From assembly GCF_011392115.1 (NCBI RefSeq), contig NZ_JAAJBT010000007.1, forward strand, positions 62,001-126,000: 64,000 bases of DNA, given 5' to 3'. Below, in pieces: positions 1 through 10,318 of the stretch; within the stretch, counting starts at the first letter, position 1, and each line of letters begins with the position of its first letter. Under the pieces are notes generated by a model, which saw nothing but the letters and a program-made list of their open reading frames with translations, did no database searches and had not been told where the DNA came from. Both the position numbers and the translations under genes were made by a program. The stretch is from Flavobacterium difficile (GTDB taxonomy: Bacteria > Bacteroidota > Bacteroidia > Flavobacteriales > Flavobacteriaceae).

Positions 1-39
1 AATAATATTCCTTAACTTTACACTTCAAAACTCATACAA

Positions 40-1641
40 ATGGACTTTATATATCAAGAACCGTATCCAATTTTAAAAGACGATACAACCTACAAAAAAT
101 TAACTTCAGATTTTGTTAAAGTAGAACAATTAGGCGATAGAGAAATTTTAGTTGTCGATCCGAAAGGATTAGAATTATTAGCTCAGGAAGCGATGGACGA
201 TGTTTCTTTTATGTTGCGATCGGCACATTTACAAAAATTAAGAAACATTATCGAAGACCCAGAAGCAACAGACAACGACCGTTTTGTAGCTTATAATTTA
301 TTGCAAAACGCAGCAGTAGCTGTAGACGGACAATTACCTTCTTGCCAAGATACTGGTACTGCTATTGTAGTGGCTAAAAAAGGCGAAAATGTATATACAG
401 GTGTAGATGATGGAGAATGGTTATCAAAAGGGATTTACAATACGTACCAAAATAAAAACCTAAGATATTCGCAAATTGTACCGATTTCGATGTTCGAAGA
501 GAAAAATTCAGGTTCTAACTTACCCGCTCAAATTGATATTTATGCTAAAAAAGGAAATTCGTATGAATTCTTATTTTTAACAAAAGGTGGTGGTTCAGCC
601 AACAAAACCTTCTTATATCAAAAAACAAAATCACTATTAAACGACAAATCTCTTGAAGAATTTGTACGTGAACGTATTATGGATTTAGGAACCGCTGCTT
701 GTCCGCCTTACCATTTAGCATTAGTAATTGGTGGCACTTCTGCGGAAGCAAATTTAGCCACAGTAAAAAAAGCATCTGCAGGTTATTATGACAATTTACC
801 AACTTCTGGAAACATGTCAGGTCAAGCTTTCCGTGATTTAGAGTGGGAAAAAAGAGTACAACAAATTTGTCAAGAAAGTCAAATTGGCGCTCAATTTGGT
901 GGAAAATATTTAACGCACGATGTTCGTGTCATTCGTTTACCTCGTCATGCGGCTTCTTGTCCGGTTGGAATGGGAGTTTCTTGTTCAGCTGACAGAAACA
1001 TCAAAGGGAAAATTAATAAAGATGGAATTTTCTTAGAGCAACTGGAGGTAAATCCTGGTCAGTTTTTACCTGCAACTGCACCTCATTTAGAACCAGCTGT
1101 TGATGTAGATTTAAATCAACCTATGTCGGAAATTTTAGCAGAATTATCAAAATATCCAATCAAAACTCGTTTAAAATTAAACGGTACTTTAATTGTGGCT
1201 CGTGATATTGCACATGCAAAAATTAAAGAATTATTAGATGCAGGAAAACCAATGCCAGACTATTTTAAAAACCATCCCGTGTATTATGCTGGTCCAGCAA
1301 AAACTCCAGATGGCATGCCTTCAGGAAGTTTCGGACCAACAACAGCAGGAAGAATGGACGTTTATGTAGATGAATTTCAAGCTGCTGGTGGGAGCATGAT
1401 TATGTTAGCAAAAGGAAACAGAAGTAAAGATGTAATGAATGCTTGTAAAAAATATGGAGGATTTTATTTAGGCTCAATTGGTGGACCAGCTGCTATTTTA
1501 GCTAAAGAAAATATCTTATCTGTAGAAGTTGTAGATTTTGAAGAATTAGGAATGGAAGCAGTTCGTAAAATTACAGTTAAAGATTTTCCGGCTTTTATCA
1601 TTACAGATGATAAAGGAAATGATTTCTTTGCAAATTTGTAG
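40..1641 (+). CDS. fumA: Class I fumarate hydratase (iron-sulfur fumarase)
   Basis: This enzyme interconverts fumarate and L-malate in the TCA cycle, in the cytoplasm, using an oxygen-sensitive 4Fe-4S cluster. The protein has 533 residues, close to E. coli FumA (about 548), so both the N-terminal catalytic part and the C-terminal beta part are fused in one chain. Cys102 (in SCQDTG), Cys221 (in TAACPP) and Cys315 (in GMGVSC) keep the spacing of the three cluster ligands of class I fumarases. The C-terminal part has the typical [20 protein letters not shown] segment near residues 429-448. It stands alone on its strand, and a weak AT hairpin follows it. The assignment to class I is firm; the symbol follows E. 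coli usage. Confidence 0.96.
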   Translation: MDFIYQEPYPILKDDTTYKKLTSDFVKVEQLGDREILVVDPKGLELLAQEAMDDVSFMLRSAHLQKLRNIIEDPEATDNDRFVAYNLLQNAAVAVDGQLPSCQDTGTAIVVAKKGENVYTGVDDGEWLSKGIYNTYQNKNLRYSQIVPISMFEEKNSGSNLPAQIDIYAKKGNSYEFLFLTKGGGSANKTFLYQKTKSLLNDKSLEEFVRERIMDLGTAACPPYHLALVIGGTSAEANLATVKKASAGYYDNLPTSGNMSGQAFRDLEWEKRVQQICQESQIGAQFGGKYLTHDVRVIRLPRHAASCPVGMGVSCSADRNIKGKINKDGIFLEQLEVNPGQFLPATAPHLEPAVDVDLNQPMSEILAELSKYPIKTRLKLNGTLIVARDIAHAKIKELLDAGKPMPDYFKNHPVYYAGPAKTPDGMPSGSFGPTTAGRMDVYVDEFQAAGGSMIMLAKGNRSKDVMNACKKYGGFYLGSIGGPAAILAKENILSVEVVDFEELGMEAVRKITVKDFPAFIITDDKGNDFFANL

Positions 1642-1651
1642 TAAAAAAATG

Positions 1652-1671
1652 AAAAAACACCTTGTTTTTTT
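1652..1671 (+). terminator. Weak AT-rich hairpin with T-run after fumarase
   Basis: AAAAAACA and TGTTTTTT face each other over a 3-base loop just after the fumarase stop and end in a T-run. The stem is almost all A-T, so terminator function is only probable. Confidence 0.4.
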
Positions 1672-1724
1672 GATAATTACTTAACAAACAATTGTTAATA
1701 TTGATAGATATGTATGTTAATTTA

Positions 1725-1754
1725 TTGTAATCCATCAAAAAAAGAATATATTTG
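1725..1754 (+). promoter_or_regulatory. Bacteroidota-type promoter for the subtilase gene
   Basis: TTG at 1725-1727, 19 bases, then TATATTTG at 1747-1754 exactly match the Bacteroidota -33/-7 pattern (TTG, 17-20, TAnnTTTG). The start codon follows 29 bases later, leaving a leader of about 20 bases. Confidence 0.65.
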
Positions 1755-1783
1755 CCATTCTAACTACCCATACGAACCAAAAA

Positions 1784-4729
1784 ATGAAAAAAATGAAAAA
1801 AAAATTATTAAATCTTTTTGTATTTAGCTTCAGTATTATTGGGTTTTCTCAATCTGATACAGATGTAAAGGAAATTACTAGAAGTTACGATATTGAATTA
1901 ATCAAAAATAAAATATCAGAACACAAAACAATAGAAAAGAATGAAAAAGCTAAAGCTTACGATTTCGCATTAAAAAATAACATTCCACTAAGTTATACAG
2001 ACGAAAAAGGAAATTTTTATCAATTGATGAAAATCACCCTTGATGGTCATCCCTTGTATTACTCTACTGAAAACCTTGCTGCTGCTCGATCTACAAGAGC
2101 CGTTCACTTAAATAGTGGTGGTTCTTTGGGCTTAAATCTAAATGGTCAAGGTATGGTAGCTCGTGTTTGGGATGGTGGTACAGTAAGACTTTCACACAAT
2201 CACTTTGGTGGAAGAGTAGTTAGTATAGATGATCCAACTGGTAGTAATGTTATACTACATGCAACACATGTTACAGGTACAGTTTTGGCAAACGGAGCAT
2301 CAACAATCAGAGGTATGGCTTATGAAGCAACAGGAAGAACTTTTGATTGGAATGAGGACGAAGCAGAAGTACTGTCTGAAGTTTTAGAAGGAATGCTTAT
2401 TTCCAATCATTCGTATGGCGTTCCGATTACAAATGGTACTAACATCCTGCCTGCTTGGTACATAGGAACTTATGATCAAGACGCCAGAAACTGGGATGAA
2501 ATTGCATACCTTTCGCCATATTATTTAATGGTTGCATCAGCTGGTAATTCTGGAAATGATCAAAACAATGCTGATCCGATTGCTTTTAACTACGATAAAT
2601 TAACCGGAAATAAAACAGCAAAAAATAATTTAGTTGTTGCAAACGCAGAAGATGCTGTTGTAAATACCGCAGGAAATTTAACAAGTCCATTAGATATTAA
2701 TACTTCTAGTAGTCAAGGACCTACAGATGACAGAAGAATTAAACCTGATATTACTGGAAACGGAACAGGCTTGACTTCAACTGGTAGCTCTTCTAATACT
2801 GCAACCAGCACTTTAACTGGAACTTCTATGGCTTCTCCAAATGTTGCTGGTACTTTATTATTATTACAACAACATAATAAAAATCTAACAACCCGATTTA
2901 TGAAAGCTGCAACCTTAAAAGGCTTAGCTTGTCATACTGCAGATGATGCGGGAAATATTGGTCCTGACGCAATTTTTGGATGGGGATTATTAAACGCAAA
3001 AACAGCTGCTCAAGCACTTTCTTCAAATGGATTAAATGCTTGGATTTCAGAAGAAAAGTTAAATCAAGAACAAACTTACACAATGACTGTAAAATCTTTA
3101 GGTACGGCACCTTTGATTGCTACAGTTTGTTGGACAGATGTGCCAGGTAATGCTAACAATGGACAAAGAGGTGCAAATGATTTAACACGTGCCCTTGTAA
3201 ACGATTTAGATGTACGTATTACAAGAAACAGTACTATTTATTACCCTTGGAAACTAGCTGCAGATCCATCTTTAGATGCGATTCGTAACGGGGATAATAA
3301 CATAGACAATGTGGAGCAAATCAAAATAGATACACCAGCAGCAGGAGATTATACTATTACAGTTACACATAAAGGTACATTAGTAGACAACAAACAAGAA
3401 TTTTCATTAATAGTTACAGGTATTAGCTCTGGGTTTGCTCTGGTTCCAACATCAGATAATTTAGAAGTATGTGCAAATCAAAATGCAGTTTACACCTACA
3501 ACTACACACAATCTGCAGCAACTACCACCACATTTAGTGCTGTAGGTTTACCAAGTGGTGCTATCGCTACTTTTTCTCCTACTTCAAGAAATTCAAATGG
3601 TCCAGTTACTATGACAATTTCAAATTTATCTAATGCTACACCTGGATTTTATAATGTAGGAATAGTAGGTAATAATGGTACAGAAACAGAAACAAGATAT
3701 AGAGAATTGAAATTTTACAGTACTACTTTTAGTCCTGTAACTTTAAGTTCTCCTGCTAACAATCAAAATACAGTTGCTACAACAGTTAACTTAACATGGA
3801 ATGCTAATAGTAATGCAGAATCTTATAGTGTACAAGTTTCAACTTCACCATCATTTGGTACATTAGCATTTAATGCAACTGTTTCTGAAACTTCTTATTT
3901 GATTTCAAATTTAAGTCAGCAAACTACATACTATTGGAGAGTGATTCCTCAAAATAGATGTGGGTCAGCGTCTGCTGCATCTGCAACTGTAAACTCTTTC
4001 CAAACAGGAGTATTAGTTTGTGGAAATGAATTTACAGCTACAGATTTTTCAAATAATGTAATATCTACAACAAATACAGCAATGGCAGTTGTTCCTATTC
4101 AGGTAACTGGTGGATTAACTATAGGTGACATAAACGTTCAATTAAACATATCACATACTTATATCGAAGAAGCTAATGTTCAACTTCAAGGCCCAGCTAG
4201 CATTGGAAGTCCAATCATTACATTATTCAATGGTGCGTGTGGTGGAAATGACGATATTATTTGTACGGTAGATGATAGTGGTTCTCCGTTATCATGTGAA
4301 ACTAATCCGGCCATTTCTGGAACAGTGCAACCAATTGAACCACTTGCTGAACTAAACGGACAAATAGCAGATGGTACTTGGAATTTAATTGTAACAGATC
4401 AAGTTTCTGGTGATGGTGGAACAATTAATGCAGTTAAAATTATTATTTGTAACATTCAACCACCACTTTCTCTTGAAGAGAATGTTTTATCAGGATTAAA
4501 AATATATCCAAATCCAACTACTGGAATTGTAAATATTGATTTAGGTACGAGTTTAAGCGATACTTCAATTGTTAATTTATTCGATATTCAGGGAAGAATA
4601 ATTTCTACTAAAGAAATGAATAGTTCTGTTGATTCTATCAATATCTCTAACTTATCTGATGGTGTTTACCTATTAACTATCGAAAATGGTACTTCTAAAA
4701 CAACGAAGAAAATTGTTTTAAACAGATAA
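1784..4729 (+). CDS. Secreted S8 subtilase with Fn3, P-domain and T9SS sorting domain
   Basis: A 981-residue secreted serine protease. A signal peptide (hydrophobic residues 8-22, ending FSQ) is followed by a subtilase domain with Asp130 (ARVWDGG), His159 (HATHVTG) and Ser348 (GTSMASP) as catalytic triad and Asn255 (ASAGNSG) as probable oxyanion residue. After it come a Fn3-like module near residues 655-740, a proprotein-convertase-like P-domain near 760-890 and a type A T9SS C-terminal signal that begins around LKIYPNPTTG. The last part directs export through the type IX system and attachment to or release from the cell surface. The region between signal peptide and protease may act as a propeptide. 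The substrate cannot be told; degradation of external protein is the usual role. Two start codons lie close together (residues 1 and 4). Confidence 0.95.
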   Translation: MKKMKKKLLNLFVFSFSIIGFSQSDTDVKEITRSYDIELIKNKISEHKTIEKNEKAKAYDFALKNNIPLSYTDEKGNFYQLMKITLDGHPLYYSTENLAAARSTRAVHLNSGGSLGLNLNGQGMVARVWDGGTVRLSHNHFGGRVVSIDDPTGSNVILHATHVTGTVLANGASTIRGMAYEATGRTFDWNEDEAEVLSEVLEGMLISNHSYGVPITNGTNILPAWYIGTYDQDARNWDEIAYLSPYYLMVASAGNSGNDQNNADPIAFNYDKLTGNKTAKNNLVVANAEDAVVNTAGNLTSPLDINTSSSQGPTDDRRIKPDITGNGTGLTSTGSSSNTATSTLTGTSMASPNVAGTLLLLQQHNKNLTTRFMKAATLKGLACHTADDAGNIGPDAIFGWGLLNAKTAAQALSSNGLNAWISEEKLNQEQTYTMTVKSLGTAPLIATVCWTDVPGNANNGQRGANDLTRALVNDLDVRITRNSTIYYPWKLAADPSLDAIRNGDNNIDNVEQIKIDTPAAGDYTITVTHKGTLVDNKQEFSLIVTGISSGFALVPTSDNLEVCANQNAVYTYNYTQSAATTTTFSAVGLPSGAIATFSPTSRNSNGPVTMTISNLSNATPGFYNVGIVGNNGTETETRYRELKFYSTTFSPVTLSSPANNQNTVATTVNLTWNANSNAESYSVQVSTSPSFGTLAFNATVSETSYLISNLSQQTTYYWRVIPQNRCGSASAASATVNSFQTGVLVCGNEFTATDFSNNVISTTNTAMAVVPIQVTGGLTIGDINVQLNISHTYIEEANVQLQGPASIGSPIITLFNGACGGNDDIICTVDDSGSPLSCETNPAISGTVQPIEPLAELNGQIADGTWNLIVTDQVSGDGGTINAVKIIICNIQPPLSLEENVLSGLKIYPNPTTGIVNIDLGTSLSDTSIVNLFDIQGRIISTKEMNSSVDSINISNLSDGVYLLTIENGTSKTTKKIVLNR

Positions 4730-4744
4730 AATATTAAACTAATA

Positions 4745-4781
4745 AAAAAGCCGTTCCGATAAAATCAGAACGGCTTTTTTT
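4745..4781. terminator. Strong hairpin terminator after the subtilase, bidirectional
   Basis: AAAAGCCGTTC pairs with GAACGGCTTTT over an 11-base loop, with an A-run on one side and a T-run on the other. It lies between the convergent subtilase and methyltransferase genes and can serve both. Confidence 0.85.
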
Positions 4782-4811
4782 ATGAAATGAACTAACTTAT
4801 CTTAAGAAAAT

Positions 4812-5975
4812 TTATTCTACAAATAAAACCAATCCTTTTAAATAATGTCCTTCAGGATGATAGATATTTGTAGGATGATCTGGACCTTGTCCTAATTTAT
4901 GTAATACTCTTATGTTTCTTCCAGATTCAATAGCAGCGGCGGCAACAGTGTTATAAAATAAAACATCATCGATAACTTGTGAACAAGAAAATGTAAATAA
5001 AATTCCGTTTGGTGCTAAGGCTTTTAAACCTGCAATATTTAAACGCTTATAAGCTTGAGTGGCTGTATGTTTACTTTTGATACTTTTCGCGAAAGCTGGC
5101 GGATCTAATACAATAACATCATACTGTTGCGTGTGTTCTCTCATGAAATTAAACACATCATCTGCTACTGCAGTATGATTGGCATTTGGAAAATTGATTT
5201 CCATATTACTTGCGGCTAAATCTACTGCTTTTTGAGAAATATCCACCGAAGTTACCAATTCTGCTCCAGCGTTCATCGCATAAATGGAAAAACCACCTGT
5301 ATAACAAAACGTATTTAATACTTTTTTACCTTTTGAAAATTCTCCTAATAATTTTCTGTTTTCACGTTGGTCTAAGAAAAAACCTGTTTTTTGTCCTTCA
5401 ACCCAATTAACAGAGAATAAGATGTTGTTTTCTTTTGCAACAGTTTCTGTTTTAGTTCCAAATAAAAAATAATCGGTTCCTGTGTTTGGTAATGTTCCTG
5501 AACTTTTACAATAAATCGTATCACAATTATCGGGAAAATTAGACTGAATTGCAGCTGCAATTTCATTCATTTGCATAAAAACTCCTGTAGAATGAGCTTG
5601 AATCACCCAATTTTTATCGTAATAATCGATAATTAATCCAGAAATTCCATCACCTTCTCCGTGAATTACTCGGAACGCATTGGTAGCTTCAAAATCCAAT
5701 ATTTGGGTACGTAAATACCAAGCCGATTGTAGTTTGGTTGACCAAAAATTATCAGAAAAAGTTTCTTCGCCGAAAGTCAAAATACGAACCACGATACTTC
5801 CTTTGTCACTGAAATATCCAGTTCCTAAATGATTGTTTTTCGAATCGACTACATCTACCATTTCACCATCGTTGATTTCACGACTCACGCCGTAAACGGC
5901 ACCACTAAAAATCCAAGGGTGACGACGTTGAATAGATTTTTCTTTACCTGATTTTAGAATTACTTTTGGGAACAT
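4812..5975 (-). CDS. Class I SAM-dependent rRNA methyltransferase, RlmI-like, with PUA domain
   Basis: A 387-residue protein with an N-terminal PUA RNA-binding domain (about 1-70, including the RRHPWIFSG segment), a linking EEHD-like domain and a Rossmann methyltransferase domain from about residue 195. Visible motifs are LDQRENR (201-207), the SAM-binding FCYTGGFS (223-230), the acidic VDIS at the end of strand 2 and DPPAFAKS (291-298). This is the architecture of E. coli RlmI, which makes m5C1962 in 23S rRNA, but the same family has members with other target bases, so no symbol is given. Its gene faces the subtilase gene and shares its terminator. Confidence 0.9.
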   Translation of the reverse strand: MFPKVILKSGKEKSIQRRHPWIFSGAVYGVSREINDGEMVDVVDSKNNHLGTGYFSDKGSIVVRILTFGEETFSDNFWSTKLQSAWYLRTQILDFEATNAFRVIHGEGDGISGLIIDYYDKNWVIQAHSTGVFMQMNEIAAAIQSNFPDNCDTIYCKSSGTLPNTGTDYFLFGTKTETVAKENNILFSVNWVEGQKTGFFLDQRENRKLLGEFSKGKKVLNTFCYTGGFSIYAMNAGAELVTSVDISQKAVDLAASNMEINFPNANHTAVADDVFNFMREHTQQYDVIVLDPPAFAKSIKSKHTATQAYKRLNIAGLKALAPNGILFTFSCSQVIDDVLFYNTVAAAAIESGRNIRVLHKLGQGPDHPTNIYHPEGHYLKGLVLFVE

Positions 5976-5981
5976 ATTAAT

Positions 5982-6081
5982 GTGTCAATTAGTCGATTAG
6001 TCAATGTGCCAATTCAATTAGTCAATTTGAAAATGAGCCAATTCCTTTATTGACTAATTGACATATTGGCTAATTGAGTCA
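5982..6081. repeat. Short repeat cluster (tcaattagtcaatt type) downstream of the S23 gene
   Basis: This 100-bp stretch consists of degenerate copies of tcaattagtcaatt / gccaatt on both strands, so it can fold back on itself. The 29-bp segment 6016-6044 recurs with two mismatches at 6487-6515 on the other side of the S23 gene. Related text also occurs at 46350-46395, 47255-47300 and 47695-47780. Confidence 0.75.
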
Positions 6082-6444
6082 TTAGCCTTTTTTTGTGGTT
6101 GAAATGATTTTGTTTGTGATTTTCAATATATCAAAAACTTCGGATAATAATTCTTCTGTATTTGGATAATTTTCCAACTCATTACAAAGGAATAACCAAA
6201 ATTCGGTTTCATCAGCTTCTTTCATTGCAATTTTCATTTTATGAATAAAATCTGATTTGCTTTCAGAATTTTGAGCTTCTTTGATATTGGCTCCTATTGA
6301 AGTTCCTGATTTTAATAGTTGATTGGCGATTACGTACTTTCTGTCTTCTTCTAATTTTTCTGTGTATTGAACCACTTTTTTAGCAAATTCAAATGATTTT
6401 AAAAGAATTAAATTGTTTTTGTACTTTTCTTGAAATGTTATCAT
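6082..6444 (-). CDS. Four-helix bundle protein of the 23S rRNA-intervening-sequence (S23) family
   Basis: A 120-residue protein predicted to form four antiparallel helices, with the family signature KSGTSIGANIKEAQNSESK near the middle and EADETEFWLFL after it. Family members were first seen inside intervening sequences of 23S rRNA genes and also as accessory proteins (bAvd) of diversity-generating retroelements, where they bind nucleic acid. Neither an rRNA gene nor a reverse transcriptase is nearby here, so the role is unknown. The gene sits alone between an rRNA methyltransferase and scoB, framed on both sides by the same short repeats. A broken copy with the same upstream bases is found at 47298-47662. 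Confidence 0.88.
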   Translation of the reverse strand: MITFQEKYKNNLILLKSFEFAKKVVQYTEKLEEDRKYVIANQLLKSGTSIGANIKEAQNSESKSDFIHKMKIAMKEADETEFWLFLCNELENYPNTEELLSEVFDILKITNKIISTTKKG

Positions 6445-6476
6445 GGCTTATATATTTAATGTGTCTATTTTAAAAT

Positions 6477-6590
6477 GTGTCAATCTAATTAGTCAATTTG
6501 AAAATGTGTCAATTCTTATCATTGATTCATCGACTAATTGACACATTCTCTCATTGTCACATTGGCTTATTGCCTCATTGGCTAATTAAT
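6477..6590. repeat. Short repeat cluster upstream of the S23 gene
   Basis: It holds the second copy of the 29-bp direct repeat (6487-6515) followed by degenerate gactaattgacacatt / cattggctaatt units in inverted order, ending at the scoB stop codon. Together with 5982-6081 it brackets the S23 gene as a module of about 500 bp. Confidence 0.7.
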
Positions 6591-7238
6591 ACTCATTTCA
6601 GGAATTTCTCCTTCAATAATTAAATCGGCTTCAGTGGCTTTGATGATATCTTCCACTGAAACACCTGGTGCTCTTTCTAACAATTTAAAACCATTTGGTG
6701 TGATTTCTAAAACGGCTAATTCGGTAACAACTTTTTTCACACATCTCACACCTGTTAATGGAAGCGTACATTTTTTAAGAATTTTAGATTCTCCAGCTTT
6801 ATTTACGTGCATCATGGCTACGATAATATTTTCTGCAGAAGCTACCAAATCCATTGCTCCGCCCATTCCTTTTACCATTTTTCCTGGAATTTTCCAATTG
6901 GCAATGTCTCCATTTTCAGAAACTTCCATCGCTCCTAAAATAGTTAAATCTACTTTTTGAGCACGAATCATTCCGAAACTAAAAGCTGAATCAAAGAAAC
7001 TTGCGCCAGGTAAAGTGGTAATCGTTTGTTTTCCTGCGTTGATGATGTCTGCATCTTCTTCACCTTCAAAAGGGAAAGGTCCCATTCCTAAAACTCCATT
7101 TTCAGACTGAAATTCTACTGAAATATCGGTACGAACATAATTGGCTACTAAAGTTGGGATTCCGATTCCTAGATTTACATAGTAACCGTCTTTCACTTCT
7201 TGTGCGATTCTTTTTGCTATATCTTCTTTTGATAACAT
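6582..7238 (-). CDS. scoB: 3-oxoacid CoA-transferase family, subunit B
   Basis: The 218-residue beta subunit of a family I CoA-transferase, which moves CoA between succinyl-CoA (or acetyl-CoA) and a 3-oxoacid such as acetoacetate through a glutamyl-CoA thioester. Glu46 in the SENGVLG motif is the expected catalytic residue. The N-terminal VNLGIGIPTLVANYV segment is typical. It follows the A subunit gene by 40 bases on the same strand and should form a heteromeric enzyme with it. The exact acyl substrate cannot be read from sequence; a succinyl-CoA:acetoacetate role in ketone or branched-chain catabolism is the common assignment. Confidence 0.92.
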   Translation of the reverse strand: MLSKEDIAKRIAQEVKDGYYVNLGIGIPTLVANYVRTDISVEFQSENGVLGMGPFPFEGEEDADIINAGKQTITTLPGASFFDSAFSFGMIRAQKVDLTILGAMEVSENGDIANWKIPGKMVKGMGGAMDLVASAENIIVAMMHVNKAGESKILKKCTLPLTGVRCVKKVVTELAVLEITPNGFKLLERAPGVSVEDIIKATEADLIIEGEIPEMSIN

Positions 7239-7278
7239 AATTTTTCTTTTTTACTGAACACTAAAAACTGAACACTGA

Positions 7279-7977
7279 TTACTTTTGACGAACTGTTCTT
7301 TGCTCAATTCTTTTTTCAAACTTTTCTCCTTGAAAAATACGATTTACCATAATTCCAGGAATGTGAATTTCGTTCGGATTTAAAGTTCCAGCCGGGACTA
7401 ATTCTTCTACCTCAGCGATGGTGATTTTTGCAGCACCTGCCATACAAGCATTAAAATTACGAGCCGTTCCTTTAAAAATAAGGTTTCCGGCTTCATCACC
7501 TTTCCATGCTTTTACGATTGAAAAATCTGCTTTATAAGCCAATTCCATGACATGCATTTTTCCGTTAAATTCTCGCGTTTCTTTACCTTCAGCTACTTCG
7601 GTTCCGAAACCTGCTGGTGTAAAAAATGCTGGAATTCCGGCTTGAGCAGCACGACATTTCTCTGCTAAAGTTCCTTGTGGTGTTAATTCAACTTCTAATT
7701 CGCCAGAAAGCATTTGACGTTCGAATTCGGCATTTTCTCCCACATAAGAAGAAATCATTTTTTTAATTTGGCGTTTTTGCAATAGTAAGCCTAAACCAAA
7801 ATCATCAACTCCTGCATTATTAGAAATACAGGTTAAATTAGTTACATTTTTAGCTACTAATTCAGCAATACTATTTTCAGGAATTCCGCATAATCCGAAA
7901 CCGCCTAACATAATCGTTTGTCCGTCTTGAATTCCTTCAAGTGCTTCTTGTACGTTGTTTACTTTTCTTGAAATCAT
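7279..7977 (-). CDS. scoA: 3-oxoacid CoA-transferase family, subunit A
   Basis: The 232-residue alpha subunit, with the CoA-binding [13 protein letters not shown] segment near residues 22-34 and the [20 protein letters not shown] stretch near 125 that is found throughout family I CoA-transferases. It precedes scoB in the direction of transcription. Only 8 bases separate its start from the PBP1A stop, so it may be read from the same message as PBP1A although the functions are unrelated. Confidence 0.92.
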   Translation of the reverse strand: MISRKVNNVQEALEGIQDGQTIMLGGFGLCGIPENSIAELVAKNVTNLTCISNNAGVDDFGLGLLLQKRQIKKMISSYVGENAEFERQMLSGELEVELTPQGTLAEKCRAAQAGIPAFFTPAGFGTEVAEGKETREFNGKMHVMELAYKADFSIVKAWKGDEAGNLIFKGTARNFNACMAGAAKITIAEVEELVPAGTLNPNEIHIPGIMVNRIFQGEKFEKRIEQRTVRQK

Positions 7978-7985
7978 AATATAAA

Positions 7986-10310
7986 TTATAGTCCGTCTAA
8001 ATCTTCAGTACCAGGTTGTTCATCTGGTTTAACCGCTAATGAATCTACTGCAGTTGAATCTGCAACAGCTCTATTTGGTTCTGGTGCACAATCTACATCA
8101 ATAGACATATTCGAAGGTTTTTTGAAAGGTTGTTGTGAAATATTTAAAGTTGGATCTGCTAAACATTTTCGCATAAAAATTCCGTAAATTGGTAAGGCAG
8201 TTGTAGCACCTTGTCCCATATTCGTACTTTCGAAATGTGCGGAACGATCTTCATTTCCAACCCAAACTCCGGCGGCTAAATTAGGTACCATTCCAATGAA
8301 CCAACCGTCTGAATTGTTTTGAGACGTTCCTGTTTTTCCAGCAACTGGACCTCTAATATTATAAGGCACACCTGTTAAGAAATTAGATGGTGCCGAAGCT
8401 GCCCAACGCAAACGCGAACCTGTTCCTGATTCTGTTACACCTTCCATTAATTTAATAATAGAATACGCTACATCTTTATTTACTACATCGTGAGATTCTT
8501 CTACACCTTGGTAAATTACTACTCCGTTTTTATCTTCTATTTTAATAATCATTTGAGGCTTGATATACACGCCTTCATTAGCAAAAGTACTAAAAGCAGC
8601 AACCATTTCTTCCACAGTAATTTCTACCGCTCCTAATGCAATAGCTGGTCGATTTGGAATGTCTGAAGTAACTCCTAAATTTTTAGTCATTTCTACAACT
8701 GCTGGTGCTCCTACTTCATCAATTAAACGAGCTGAAACGGTATTTATAGAATTCGCTAATGCTTTTTTCATAGAAACCAATCCTCGGAATTTTCCATCCG
8801 AATTATTTGGTGTCCAATCTTTATCGTTATTGTCTCCTTTTAAAATGGTAAATGGCGAATCCATTATCATCGAACAAGGTGATTTTCCTAATCTATCAAT
8901 AGCTGTAGCATAAACAAACGGTTTAAAAGTAGAACCTACTTGACGTGCCCCTTGACCTACGTGATCATATTGGAAATATTTATAATTGATTCCACCCACC
9001 CAAGCTTTTACGTGTCCGGTTTGAGGCTCCATAGCCATCATACCAGTTTGTAAGAAATGCTTATAATACAAAATTGAATCTTTAGGTTTCATGATGGTAT
9101 CTCTTTCCCCTTTCCAAGTGAAAATTTTCATTTTAGCAGGCACTTCAAAAGATTGTTTGATTTCCGCTTCCGATTTTCCATTGATACTCATAATACGCCA
9201 TCTCTCTGAATTTTTCATGGCTTGATTCATAATTTTCTGAGTTTCTTCAGGAGTGATATCTAAAAACGGTGCTGTTGGATTGTCTTTTTGTCTGCGATTA
9301 AATTCTGGTTGTAAATTCGACAAATGTTCTTCTACTGCTTCTTCAGCATATTGTTGCATACGAGAATCGACAGTGGTATAAATTTTTAAACCCGCAGTGT
9401 ATAAATCAATTTCTTCGCCTTTTTCTTCTTCAATTTTCTTGATAATCGGTTTTAATTGTTCACGCAAGTATTCTCTAAAATATGTAGCTGTTCCTTCTGC
9501 GTGACTTTCAGGTTTGAAGTTGATTTTTACAGGAAGTTTTTTTAATTGTGCCGCTTTTGTTTCAGACAAATACTTGTTTTTAACCATTTGATCTAAAACT
9601 GTGTTTCTTCTGTTAAAAACTTTTTCTTTCCTTTTTTCTTTTGTTGGATTAAATAAAGCTGGGTTTTTTAGCATTCCTACAAATAAAGCACTTTCTTCGA
9701 TAGTTAAATCTTTTGGTTCTTTACCCATATAAATTTTAGAAGCTGAACGAATTCCGACCGCACTATTTACAAAATCTACTTTGTTTAAGTATAAAGCTAT
9801 GATTTCTTGTTTGGTATATTGTCTTTCAAGTTTGGTTGCAATAATCCATTCTTTACATTTTTGGATGATACGAAAGGGTAAAAAACGGGAACCTTCACCG
9901 TGAAATAAATTTTTAGCTAATTGTTGCGTAATAGTACTTGCTCCACCGCTTCTTCCTAAACTTGAAATCGCTCTTAAGGTTCCTCTTGCATCTACTCCTG
10001 AATGTTCGTAAAAACGTTCATCTTCTGTAGCAACTAAAGCATCTACTAAATGTTTAGGTAATTCTTGATATTTTACAGGAGTTCTGTTTTCTTTATAAAA
10101 TTTACCTAAGGTTACACCGTCTGAAGAAATAATTTCTGTGGCGATATTGGTATCTGGATTTTCTAATTCGTCAAACGAAGGCATTTTTCCAAAAAATCCC
10201 CATGATGCTAGAAGAAAAAACAATAAAACACCACCAAAACTGTAGCCAAACAATTTCCAAAATTTTCTTACGTAATCTGAATAAGTGAGTTGATTATTAG
10301 TTGTTGCCAT
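7986..10310 (-). CDS. mrcA: Penicillin-binding protein 1A (bifunctional transglycosylase/transpeptidase)
   Basis: A 774-residue class A PBP that polymerises and cross-links peptidoglycan outside the inner membrane. One membrane anchor lies near residues 18-40. The GT51 domain has catalytic Glu96 in [12 protein letters not shown] and the [14 protein letters not shown] motif at 123-136. The transpeptidase domain has SxxK at Ser460-Lys463, SxN at Ser521-Asn523 and KTG at 659-661, so both activities look intact. The C-terminus ends in an acidic Asp/Glu-rich tail. It lies 8 bases after gldH, which follows ricT; ricT, gldH and PBP1A look like one operon. Confidence 0.95.
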   Translation of the reverse strand: MATTNNQLTYSDYVRKFWKLFGYSFGGVLLFFLLASWGFFGKMPSFDELENPDTNIATEIISSDGVTLGKFYKENRTPVKYQELPKHLVDALVATEDERFYEHSGVDARGTLRAISSLGRSGGASTITQQLAKNLFHGEGSRFLPFRIIQKCKEWIIATKLERQYTKQEIIALYLNKVDFVNSAVGIRSASKIYMGKEPKDLTIEESALFVGMLKNPALFNPTKEKRKEKVFNRRNTVLDQMVKNKYLSETKAAQLKKLPVKINFKPESHAEGTATYFREYLREQLKPIIKKIEEEKGEEIDLYTAGLKIYTTVDSRMQQYAEEAVEEHLSNLQPEFNRRQKDNPTAPFLDITPEETQKIMNQAMKNSERWRIMSINGKSEAEIKQSFEVPAKMKIFTWKGERDTIMKPKDSILYYKHFLQTGMMAMEPQTGHVKAWVGGINYKYFQYDHVGQGARQVGSTFKPFVYATAIDRLGKSPCSMIMDSPFTILKGDNNDKDWTPNNSDGKFRGLVSMKKALANSINTVSARLIDEVGAPAVVEMTKNLGVTSDIPNRPAIALGAVEITVEEMVAAFSTFANEGVYIKPQMIIKIEDKNGVVIYQGVEESHDVVNKDVAYSIIKLMEGVTESGTGSRLRWAASAPSNFLTGVPYNIRGPVAGKTGTSQNNSDGWFIGMVPNLAAGVWVGNEDRSAHFESTNMGQGATTALPIYGIFMRKCLADPTLNISQQPFKKPSNMSIDVDCAPEPNRAVADSTAVDSLAVKPDEQPGTEDLDGL

Positions 10311-10318
10311 ATGCTCTA

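Noticed and set aside
6082..6444. S23 protein gene taken as a sign of an rRNA operon or a diversity-generating retroelement
   Set aside because: No rRNA sequence, reverse transcriptase or template/variable repeats were seen nearby.
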